DNA from: Actinomycetota bacterium
Lineage (GTDB): Bacteria; Actinomycetota; Geothermincolia; Geothermincolales; RBG-13-55-18
NCBI GenBank assembly: GCA_015711955.1
Contig: JACVJK010000010.1
Coordinates: 1 to 40,239, forward strand
Direction of reading: 5' to 3'
Length of the DNA stretch: 40,239 nt
The notes beneath the pieces were generated by a model. It saw nothing but the letters and a program-made list of their open reading frames with translations, made no database searches and was not told the DNA's origin. The position numbers and the translations under genes were made by a program. How positions within the stretch are numbered: the first letter of the stretch is position 1; every line of letters begins with the position of its first letter. This document shows, one piece after another, positions 17,679 to 26,100 of this stretch.

Positions 17679-17778
17679 GAGCATGACCACCCTTTTTAGA
17701 GGCCTAACTTCCCCTAAGGGCGACTTTCCCTGGGGTCACACAATCGACGCTCCCAGTATTTGCATCGCACAAGAGGAG

Positions 17779-17789
17779 ATTATATAACA
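17779..17789 (-). promoter_or_regulatory. Candidate extended -10 promoter for purA
   Basis: The minus strand reads TGTTATATAAT, an extended -10 type element, about 100 nt upstream of the purA start. No clear -35 is present. Short inverted arms (AAGAGG at 17771, CCTCTT at 17799) bracket it and could be an operator. Confidence 0.35.
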
Positions 17790-17886
17790 CCCAGAGAACC
17801 TCTTCAGCCCACGCAAAAAGTCAGTCTCAAGTCAGCGTAGTTCCTTCGGGTCAAGCAAATAGTCAACCATCGTCGAGACCCTTTAC

Positions 17887-17977
17887 TTTGAGCCAACTTG
17901 CGAAACTTCTCTCATCCCCGATTGCTCAGCGGGGCTCAAATGAGAAGAAAAGCGATGCTGGCATCCCCTAATGCCAG
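17887..17977. other. Cluster of inverted repeats in divergent intergenic region
   Basis: Several stems fall within 91 bp. TTTGAGCC (17887) pairs with GGCTCAAA (17933). CCCCG (17916) pairs with CGGGG (17930), nested in TCTCAT/ATGAGA. CTGGCAT (17958) pairs with ATGCCAG (17971). Some pairings are mutually exclusive, as in switching RNAs. No known riboswitch consensus is matched. The rest of the 17790-18349 interval has no gene I can support, and 18100-18350 is strongly AT-rich for this genome. Confidence 0.3.
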
Positions 17978-18349
17978 ATGCCCTCGTGGGAAGGGCGGTA
18001 GCAACTAAAGGGTTTTCCACCCGCTGACTATTCTCTATCCTTTCGGCATCGTGGCTAACCCATCAAATTAGCCCTCAAGATATGTACCTCTGGGTAATTT
18101 GAAAAAGGTAGTTTGAAAACAAAATAATCTGGGTAAAATTCAAAACTGACTCGTGATCTGGTGATGTCTTTTTGAGGAAATCGTCAATCTGACCACTTTT
18201 TTTGTAGCGAGAAGAGACGTGCCGAAATCCGTAAAGATCTACCAACAAGAACTTTATATTCGAAAAATTCTACCTAAATTTCGCGTTACAATAGCCTTCG
18301 CTAAAGGAGCAGTCGTGGAGGGTTTTTTCAAATTGCTCCATAAAAAAGG

Positions 18350-18378
18350 TTGTGTGCCTAGATATTTAATATTATAAT
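18350..18378 (+). promoter_or_regulatory. Promoter for envelope genes
   Basis: TTGTGT, 17-nt spacer, then a perfect TATAAT at 18373-18378, within an AT-rich stretch about 70 nt upstream of the first plus-strand gene. It fits a primary-sigma promoter with a weak -35. Confidence 0.5.
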
Positions 18379-18447
18379 CTCACTGATCCGGCGTGGGGGT
18401 CTGATAGGCTCGAGGACATCAGGGCATGTAAAAGAGAGGTGAGGAAA

Positions 18448-19203
18448 GTGCGAAAAACTCTGGCTGTTGCGCTGATCCTTCTTTTCTCCCTCACCGCAGT
18501 CGGCCTCGGCACGTGGAAGATAATCGACGCGGCGAGGAGTGGGGGGAGCAGTGCAGGCGATGGCGCCACAACACCGAATCGGAATCCCGACGAGGGAGCC
18601 GCCCGGGACGGCGAACCCGGAGATGGAACCAGTGTAGCCGGTTTGGGCGAGGTAGAGTCCGCGGCCGTGAGCGGCGAGGACTTCTCCATGAAAAGCCCCG
18701 AGCAAAGGTACGTCGTGGAGACCCAACGCCATCAGAACTTCTTCAAGGCGCTGGCCGAGGGGAAGATCAAGAGGCTGGACGCCATCGCCACGGAGTACCG
18801 GCCCGCCGGGGACCCCAACACCTCCTATCTATACTTCGCCGTGACCACCGTGGACGGCAAAAAGAGCAACGGGACCATGGTCCTCCGGCATGAAGGAGGC
18901 AAGTGGAGGATCGCCGCCATCCGGCAGCTGGAAGGTGAGCTGGGAGGAGGCACCAACTATCCCGTCCCTGCCGGCTTCGAGCAGGACCTGGCCCGGGAGC
19001 TCGACGAACTGCAGGACTTCCTCACCAAGGTGGCCCAAGGAAGGCTCGATTACATGGTGGTGGACAAGGTCATCAGGCCCTCCGACACCCAGACCATCCT
19101 GGAGGGAAAGGTGGTCGGGATAGGCGGAAGGGTGGAAAAGGCAAAGATGGTGTTGAAGAAGGATTACGAGATCTGGCACCTCTCCTCCATTGAACCCATG
19201 TAG
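18448..19203 (+). CDS. Membrane-anchored extracytoplasmic protein with internal duplication
   Basis: A 251-residue protein of no recognised family. It has an N-terminal hydrophobic segment (LAVALILLFSLTAVGLGTW) behind basic residues, without a lipobox Cys, so it is probably a signal anchor. A Gly/Ser/Asp/Glu-rich linker follows to about residue 75. Two related modules of about 65-75 residues come next. Each starts with an F(F/L)-x-x-(L/V)-A-x-G-(K/R) helix and ends in a W-containing strand (GKWRIAAIRQL; YEIWHLSSIEPM), resembling small NTF2/DUF4878-like folds. GTG at 18448 has GAGAGGTG 8 nt upstream. A GTG at 18439 lies within that site. It is 50 bp before the next gene, so probably an operon. 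Confidence 0.7.
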   Translation: MRKTLAVALILLFSLTAVGLGTWKIIDAARSGGSSAGDGATTPNRNPDEGAARDGEPGDGTSVAGLGEVESAAVSGEDFSMKSPEQRYVVETQRHQNFFKALAEGKIKRLDAIATEYRPAGDPNTSYLYFAVTTVDGKKSNGTMVLRHEGGKWRIAAIRQLEGELGGGTNYPVPAGFEQDLARELDELQDFLTKVAQGRLDYMVVDKVIRPSDTQTILEGKVVGIGGRVEKAKMVLKKDYEIWHLSSIEPM

Positions 19204-19253
19204 AGCATGTGAAAGGCCGAGGTTATTCCCGATACCTGTCAGGGGTGAGCGAG

Positions 19254-21095
19254 ATGAAGAAGGGGTGGAATGTGAGAAAACTCGGGATTTATCTCCTAAT
19301 CGGAATGTTGGTGCTGGGTATCCTGTTGTTGGCCCCGATGATGGCGATAGCCAGGGGAGGTGATGCTTCACAACCTTGCGATGCACCCGTAGATCCCTTG
19401 GGGAGGCTGCCATCATCCCCTGAAGAGGCCCACAAAAAACTCCTGGAAAGGAAGATAGGGTGGCCGGAGGACGAGGGGGCTGAGGCACAGGCAGCCTCGG
19501 TGAAAGCAGGGGTGAATGTTTCCCTTCCCTTCAATTCCGTGGAAGGATACGTCACAAACCCCGGGGCGAACGTGAAAGTGGAAGTGATCCGGGGGGCTAC
19601 CACAATTGGCACCCTCACCGTAAAAGCCAACGAGATGGGCTGGTTCAACGCCGACTTCAACCCGCTGAGCGTGGACATCAAGTCCGGGGACCAGGTCAAG
19701 GTTACAGACCTCGCCGACAATCAGTCGGTGACTATAAACTGCGTGCTCGCGGCCAACATCGACTACGACCAGGACAAGGTGAGCGGAACCGCCTCCGGCA
19801 CCAAGGTGAGGGCTTACGTGATAACCCCCAACACCTATTACGGTGACGTCCCGCCGGGAGCCTTCTCCAAGGAGGTGTCGGTATCCGGGGGCGCTTTCAA
19901 CGTGGACATGAAGAACTCCTTCAACCTCCTTCCCGGAGACGCGGTGGTCCTCTACTCCATTGACGCCGCCAGCAACAAGGTCATGGACATGGCCGGGGGG
20001 GTGGTGGGTCGACTGGTGGTGTATCCCCAGTACGACGAGGTGCTGGGCTATTACTACCAGACCGGCACCACCATCACCGTCAACGTGGCCGGCAGGACCC
20101 GTAGCGTGCCCGTGATGGGGGACGGTTTCTTTGAGGCCTTCTTCAGTGACTACAACATAAAGGCTGGGGACAAGGTCACCAGTAACTTGGGCGGCGCCCG
20201 GGAGATCACGGTGAGAGACGTCTCCGCCACCTTGGACCCGGCCACCGGGAAGCTGGAGGGAACCGCCCCAGCGAACAGGCTCATCCGGGTGGCCGTGGGC
20301 CTCAACACCCGCCCGGTGGTGCTGGAGACCGTGAGCGACAAGGACGGCAAGTTCTCGGTTGACCTCTCCGGCAAGTACACGGTGTCCGGCCAGGAGGTGT
20401 TCAACGTCGCCTGGTACGACGATGACGGCGACGCGGTGGTGTACGACTTCCAGACCTATTCTTGGTACCTGGCGGAGGGCTGCACCGAGGGCGAGTTCGA
20501 GACCTGGGTGTTGGTGCAGAACCCCAACAACGACCCAGTACCGGTGACACTCACTTATATGACCAACCAGGGAGTGGCCGCCTCCGAGAGCCACACCATG
20601 GCACCCAACAGCCGTAAGTCCTGGCTGGTTAACTCCAAGGTCAAGGCCTGGGACGTGTCCACCATGGTGACCAGCACCTCGGGGGCCTGGATCATCGCCG
20701 AGCGAGCGGTGTACGGGAAGCGAGGCGGAGTCTTCGTATGGGGCCATGACTCCATCGGGGTGACCACCCCCGCCAAGACCTGGTACCTGGCGGAGGGCTG
20801 CACCGAGGGCGAGTTCGAGACCTGGGTGCTGGTGCAGAACCCCAACGACAAGCCGGTCAAGGTCACCCTCACCTTCATGACCAACAAGGGCGTGGCCGGG
20901 ACCAAGGAGCTGGATCTGGGTGCCCGCTCCCGTCGTTCCTGGAGGGTCAACGACTCGGTCGTCGCCTGGGACGTGTCCACCATGGTGACCGCACCAGAGC
21001 CGGTGATCGCCGAGCGAGCGGTGTACGGGAAGCGAGGCGGAGTCTTCGTATGGGGCCATGACTCCATCGGGGTGGTGAACGTGTTCGGCAGATAA
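19254..21095 (+). CDS. Secreted modular surface protein with WYLAEG repeats
   Basis: 613 residues. A signal peptide (YLLIGMLVLGILLLAPMMAIA) is followed by four loosely related beta-rich modules of about 80 residues (about residues 75-400). Each has a V-x-G start, a G-(W/A/F/K)-F-x-(A/V) strand and a late GD-x-V turn, suggesting Ig-like folds. Two C-terminal 106-residue repeats follow (residues 404-509 and 510-613). Each starts WYLAEGCTEGEFETWVLVQN and ends with YGKRGGVFVWGHDSIGV. No LPXTG, SLH or lipobox is visible, so anchoring is unknown. The first of these repeats contains MTNQGVA and the second MTNKGVA. ATG 19254 has GGGGTG upstream, and GTG 19209 is an unlikely extension. Likely role is surface or matrix structure, inferred from architecture only. 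Confidence 0.8.
   Translation: MKKGWNVRKLGIYLLIGMLVLGILLLAPMMAIARGGDASQPCDAPVDPLGRLPSSPEEAHKKLLERKIGWPEDEGAEAQAASVKAGVNVSLPFNSVEGYVTNPGANVKVEVIRGATTIGTLTVKANEMGWFNADFNPLSVDIKSGDQVKVTDLADNQSVTINCVLAANIDYDQDKVSGTASGTKVRAYVITPNTYYGDVPPGAFSKEVSVSGGAFNVDMKNSFNLLPGDAVVLYSIDAASNKVMDMAGGVVGRLVVYPQYDEVLGYYYQTGTTITVNVAGRTRSVPVMGDGFFEAFFSDYNIKAGDKVTSNLGGAREITVRDVSATLDPATGKLEGTAPANRLIRVAVGLNTRPVVLETVSDKDGKFSVDLSGKYTVSGQEVFNVAWYDDDGDAVVYDFQTYSWYLAEGCTEGEFETWVLVQNPNNDPVPVTLTYMTNQGVAASESHTMAPNSRKSWLVNSKVKAWDVSTMVTSTSGAWIIAERAVYGKRGGVFVWGHDSIGVTTPAKTWYLAEGCTEGEFETWVLVQNPNDKPVKVTLTFMTNKGVAGTKELDLGARSRRSWRVNDSVVAWDVSTMVTAPEPVIAERAVYGKRGGVFVWGHDSIGVVNVFGR
20463..20780 (+). repeat. WYLAEG repeat unit 1 (318 bp)
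   Basis: First of two in-frame units. Its ends are nearly identical in DNA to unit 2, while the middle has diverged. Confidence 0.8.
20781..21092 (+). repeat. WYLAEG repeat unit 2
   Basis: Second unit, ending at the protein C-terminus. A stretch of 69 nt encoding IAERAVYGKRGGVFVWGHDS plus three residues is identical to unit 1, indicating recent duplication or gene conversion. Confidence 0.8.
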
Positions 21096-21124
21096 AGGAA
21101 CGGATTGTCCCGTTCGGACAGTAC

Positions 21125-21156
21125 GGAGGGGGATCCAGGAGGGTCCCCCTCCTTTT
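21125..21156 (+). terminator. Intrinsic terminator after surface-protein gene
   Basis: A 9-bp stem (GGAGGGGGA / TCCCCCTCC) with a 10-nt loop is followed by TTTT, 30 nt after the stop codon. It separates the first two envelope genes from the kinase gene. Confidence 0.75.
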
Positions 21157-21387
21157 GACAGGCATCGGGGGCACGAAATAAATGTCCGATTGTTTTGATC
21201 GGTTCGTGTACTGGGCCAACTCTCTGGTTCGAGTACGAGGCGGATAGAAATCCGCCTGAATGTCCACAGCAGGGGCATCACAATCCGGTCGATGTTCTCG
21301 CCGCCCACGTTTGGGGTCAATGTTTTTGAGAGCGTTCTCGTTTAAAATCGAAACGTCCGAAAGGTTGGAGAGCCGGGGAGAAAACCC

Positions 21388-23079
21388 ATGGAACTCAAGG
21401 ATTACATCAACGTGATCGTAAGCCGCAAGTGGCTGATCCTGACGTGCATGGCCTCGGTGGTAGCGGCGGCATTGATGGTTTCCTTGTTGCAGACACCTCT
21501 CTACGAATCCCGGGTCAAGATACTGGCGGAATCCAACCGAGCGGGAGAGACGGCCACCGACAGGCTCCTCTCCCTGGCTTTCACCGATCCCAACGCCTTC
21601 ATCCAGACCCAGCAGAAGATCATAGAGACCAGGACCATCGCAGAAGCGGTTTATCAACGTCTGGGGGCCCTTTACGAGGACAGGCGCTACGGCGCCGATG
21701 CCTCCGGGGAGACCTTCGTCCCTGCCGTCATACCCGACCCGGAGGAACTGATGAAGAGGGTCAAGGTGGAAAGGGCCCAGAACACCAACGTCTTCGACAT
21801 CGTAATAACCACCCCCAATCCCTCGCTCTCCCGGGACATAGCCCAGTCCTACGCCGAGGAATACATCAAGAACCGACAGCTATCGGCGATCAAGCAGATA
21901 AGCGAGGCGCGCAAGGAGGTATGGAACCGCATCCAGGAGGTCCAGAACCAGATCGAGGAGGTGGCTCGGGAGGCCAAGAAATACACCCGGGAGAACCGCC
22001 CGCCGGAACTGGAAGCCTCCGCCACCCAAGCGGTGAACCTGTGGGCCACCCTTTACGAGAAGTACCTGAGCCTGCGCATCGCCGAGGCGCTGGAACAGCG
22101 GGGGCTGGAGATCATCGAGCCCGCGGAGGCGGGGATCAAGGTGGCCCCAAAGACCGCCCGCAACGGCGTGCTGGCCCTGTTCTTAGGCATCATCCTGGGG
22201 ATAGGGCTGGCCTTCTTAGTGGATTACCTGGACAACACCCTGAAGACCCGGGACGACTTCGAGAGGTTCTACGAGACCGCCATCCTGGCGGAGATACCCA
22301 AAGTGGCTATGGAGGAAGGCACGATGGAGGCGGTCTACCTCACCCGCCCGGAAAGCCCGGCGGCGGAGGGATTCCGCAACCTGCGGACCAACGTCCTATT
22401 CATCAACCTCGACGAAGACGTGCGGCTCATCATGGTCACCAGTTCCAGCCCCCAAGAGGGGAAGACCTCGGTGACCTTCAACCTGGGGGCAGCCCTTTCT
22501 GAGATGGGCAAGAGGGTGCTTCTGGTGGAAGCCGACCTTCGCCGCCCGGCCCTCTATAAGTATCTGGAGCAGCCACCGGAGAGGGGTCTCACCGACGTGA
22601 TCATGGGGAGCGCGCCTCTGGAAGAGGCCATCCAGGAAACCGGCGTGCCCAACCTTGATATCCTCACATCGGGGCCCAAGCCCCCCAACCCCGCGGAAAT
22701 AGTCTCCTCCAGTGCAATGCAAAGGATCCTCCAGCGCTGCAGGGAGCTCTACGACTTCGTGCTGGTGGACGTCCCGCCCGTGCTGGCGGTGAGCGATGCA
22801 GTGGCCCTGGCTCCCTCGGTGGACGGGGTGCTCTTGGTGGCCAGCCACGGAATGGCCACCCGGGAGGGAGCGAGGAGGTCGGTGGAGATGCTAAAGAAGG
22901 TGGAGGCGAGGGTCCTGGGCCTGGTGGTGAACAACGTGGAGATCTCCACCCGGCGCTACGGTTACGGATATTACGGTTACTACGCCCCTTACCATTATTA
23001 CTATAGCGGTGAGGACGGCGGGGAGAGGGTCTCCCTGGCCAAGAGGATCTTTCGCTCCCTGAGCGGCAACAAGAAATAG
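21388..23079 (+). CDS. Wzz-domain / BY-kinase fusion (polysaccharide co-polymerase tyrosine kinase)
   Basis: A 563-residue inner-membrane protein of the Wzc/CpsCD type, which controls extracellular polysaccharide chain length and export through tyrosine autophosphorylation. It has TM1 (about 15-34), an external Wzz domain with coiled-coil helices (about 165-240), TM2 (about 258-279), then a cytoplasmic kinase. Walker A is SSPQEGKTS (353-361), Walker A' is VLLVEADLRRP (377-387) and Walker B is FVLVDVPP (457-464). In A' the first Asp of the usual D-x-D is Glu (EAD). The C-terminal Tyr cluster has ten Tyr between 524 and 539. The external domain is shorter than in proteobacterial Wzc. ATG 21388 has GGGGAG upstream. 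No glycosyltransferase, flippase, polymerase or outer-membrane exporter gene adjoins it. Confidence 0.92.
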   Translation: MELKDYINVIVSRKWLILTCMASVVAAALMVSLLQTPLYESRVKILAESNRAGETATDRLLSLAFTDPNAFIQTQQKIIETRTIAEAVYQRLGALYEDRRYGADASGETFVPAVIPDPEELMKRVKVERAQNTNVFDIVITTPNPSLSRDIAQSYAEEYIKNRQLSAIKQISEARKEVWNRIQEVQNQIEEVAREAKKYTRENRPPELEASATQAVNLWATLYEKYLSLRIAEALEQRGLEIIEPAEAGIKVAPKTARNGVLALFLGIILGIGLAFLVDYLDNTLKTRDDFERFYETAILAEIPKVAMEEGTMEAVYLTRPESPAAEGFRNLRTNVLFINLDEDVRLIMVTSSSPQEGKTSVTFNLGAALSEMGKRVLLVEADLRRPALYKYLEQPPERGLTDVIMGSAPLEEAIQETGVPNLDILTSGPKPPNPAEIVSSSAMQRILQRCRELYDFVLVDVPPVLAVSDAVALAPSVDGVLLVASHGMATREGARRSVEMLKKVEARVLGLVVNNVEISTRRYGYGYYGYYAPYHYYYSGEDGGERVSLAKRIFRSLSGNKK

Positions 23080-23142
23080 TCCGTCCGGTTCTGTGATCAA
23101 GACCCGAACATGAGGTCTCCAGGCGGTTACAGACAAAGAAGA

Positions 23143-26100
23143 ATGAAAACCCTCGCCTTTCTCCGTGCTTCCGTCCGGGCGATCACGTCACTTCTCTTGA
23201 CCCTGGGGGTCATCACATCCCCGCCCTCCAACCCATTACGGGCCCAAAGCACGGAAAGGGACGGCCCATCGCCCTCTTCCTTTTTCGACGTAATAGGTAT
23301 GGGCCAGGAGAGGATCTGGGTGGTGGGCTCCAAGGGTTCCCTCTACCGCACTTACGACGGAGGGACCACTTGGATCCCGGCGGAGACACCTACTAGGGAC
23401 GACCTATTTTCCCTTGCCCTATTGGACCAGGACCGACTCTGGGCAGCCGGTTCCCGGGGTGTCTTACTCTTTTCCGAAGATGGGGGCAGGAGCTGGCGAG
23501 AAAGGAGAATCCCCGGGGCGGGAGACGTGGTGGATCTGGAGGTGTCCCGCGAGGGGGTCCTATGGGCCGCACATGGCAAGAGCTCGGTGCTCAAAAGCGA
23601 AAACGATGGGGAAAACTGGACCGTCATGCCCATTCCCGGCGAGAACGCCCTCAAAAGCCTGGCAGTGGGGGAAGAAGGAAGAGTCTGGGCGGCAGGGGAG
23701 AACGGCGCCTTGTACACCACCGAGGACGGAGGCGACTCGTGGCGCTTGGTTCCCTGTGAGATGGGGGACCACATCGTATCCCTCTCTCTGGCGAAGGACG
23801 GTTCGCTGTGGGCCTTAGGGGACCTCGGGACCCTCTCCATATCTCGTGACGGGGGAATCACCTGGTCCGTGACTCAGATCCCCACCAGCGTCCCCATGAC
23901 CGGCCTCGTGGTCCTGGACGGAAGGACAGCATGGGCCATGGGAAGAGGTGGATTCATCTTCCGCACCGATGATGGAGGCGTATCTTGGAAGGCCTTGAAA
24001 AGGGTGGAGTTGGGCAACGTCAATTCCGTATATGCCTTCGATTCCCAAAGCCTCTGGGCGGCGGGAGACGACGGTACGGTACTCCGCAGCTACGACGGAG
24101 GCGATGGCTGGATTTCCCAGCACATCCCCTCCGGCCGTGATCTCCGCTGCTTGGATACCAGGGACGGCAATGTCCTCTGGGCAGTCGGCGAGGAAGGAGA
24201 AGGGCTGCGCAGCGATGATGGGGGCTTCACCTGGAAAAGGACATATCCCGGATCGGCTCGCCGCCTCAATTCCGTCTCTTCCCTCGATGCCAAAAGGGCT
24301 TGGGTGGTGGGAGATGGTGGGGCAATCTTCCGAACCAGCGACGGCGGAAAGAGCTGGGAAGAGCTCCGCTCCGGCACCCAAGAGGAACTCCGTTCGATAC
24401 GGGTCATCTCGAATGAATGCATCTGGGTGGTGGGATCGGGGGGCACGGTCCTCTACTCGGACGACGCAGGAGAGGTCTGGCAGCAGAGGAGCTGCCCGAG
24501 GGAAGCGGATCTATACGACATCTATTCCTGGGATGGAGAAAAAGCCTGGGCGCTGGGAGCCAGAGGTCAAGCCTACCGGACGGAGAACAGGGGTTTGACC
24601 TGGGAACCCATGGATACGGGAACAAAGGACAGCCTGCTTTCCATATCAGGTTTCGAGGACCGAATCCTCTGGGCGGCAGGAAGAAGGGGAACTCTCCTCA
24701 AATCCGAGGACGGGGGAGAAAGTTGGCAGGCGGTATCCTTCCCTTGGGACGCGGATCTGCTGCGAATCAAGGTATTCGGCGAGATGGGCCTAGTGGTCGC
24801 GGGAACCGGCGGACTGGTAGCCCGATCACGAGACGGCGGGAAAAATTGGGAGATATTGGAAACCCACACGGAAAAAGACATCGAGGGCCTCGCCTTGATT
24901 GATTTGGAAACCATCTGGGCGAGCGGCTGGAGAGGGGTGATATACCATTGGAGGAATTCCCCTCGCTTGGACGCGATATATCCCACCGTAACGGAGGTGG
25001 ACTCGCCCATTACCTTGGTGGGGCTTTCCTTGGGGAATGGGGAAGAGGGTTGCCGCGTCACTGCAAACGATTCGGAGGCGAGGAACTGGGAAACGTGGAC
25101 CGACCGGCTCATAAGGATCCGTCTCCCCTCTTCCTCGGAACCGGAGACCGAACTCAGGGTCATCACCCCTCACGGAAGCTCGCTGCCGAGGAAGGTATCG
25201 GTGCTTCCCCGAGTGAGGGGCTTGTCGCCCCTGCGCTGCCATCCGGGGGCCACCATGACTATATCCGGCTCGGCCTTCGGCCGGGAGAGGGGGTCTTCCT
25301 ATGTGCTCATGGGTAAGACCAAAATCAACGAATACCTCGCCTGGGACAATCAGCTCATACGGTTCAAGGTGCCAGGTGGTCTTCCGGCCACCCCGGAGGT
25401 GAAGGTGGTCACCGGGGTTGGCCCCTCCAACGCCAGGAAAGTCCTTTTCTCCAGCTCGCCTCCCGGAAGCGCTCCCACCACCGCCAAACCCAGACCCAGG
25501 ATAGATTTTCTTGAACCATCCACCGCCCTTCCAGGACAGGAGATAAAGATATACGGGGCCCACTTCGGCTCCACCAGAGGGAACGGCTACGTGGCCTTCG
25601 GTGAGGTGAGGGCCACCCAGTACACAGAATGGAAGGACGACCGCCTGGCAGTGAGGGTGCCCTCTGGTTTGGAGGGCAGGATACAGGTCAGGGTGTTCAC
25701 CTCCTCGGGGGGCTCCAACCAAAAGGTACTGGACATTCCGGTGACCCCTCGCATCCGTTACCTCTCACCCACCGTGGCCGCCGAGAATTCCTTGCTGGAG
25801 ATCCTGGGGAAGGGCTTCGGGCCTCGGGAGGACTACCGCCATTTCGTCACGCTGGGCGACCATCGGGTCAGCACTTACGAATACTGGTCCGACTCCAGGG
25901 TCGTTCTTCGTCTTCCCGCTGGCCTGCGCGGAGAGGTGGAGGTAAGGGTGAACACCCCCGTTGCCACCAGTTCCCCGGCTCGGCTCTTCGTCAGAGCCCG
26001 CCATCTTTACGGCGTGGCGGCTCGTGGAAACACCGTGGTAGCAGTGGGAGAGTCGGGAATTGTGCTGCGACAGGATGGTAGTGGCTGGAAAGAGGCGGTT

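Noticed and set aside
18301-18381. 20-codon ORF with AAGGAG before GTG at 18315
   Set aside because: It overlaps the promoter of the envelope genes and would lie upstream of the transcription start.
19413-21320. 635-residue minus-strand open frame
   Set aside because: It overlaps the signal-peptide-bearing repeat protein on the other strand, has no motif or ribosome binding site, and its repeats are the complement of the real ones.
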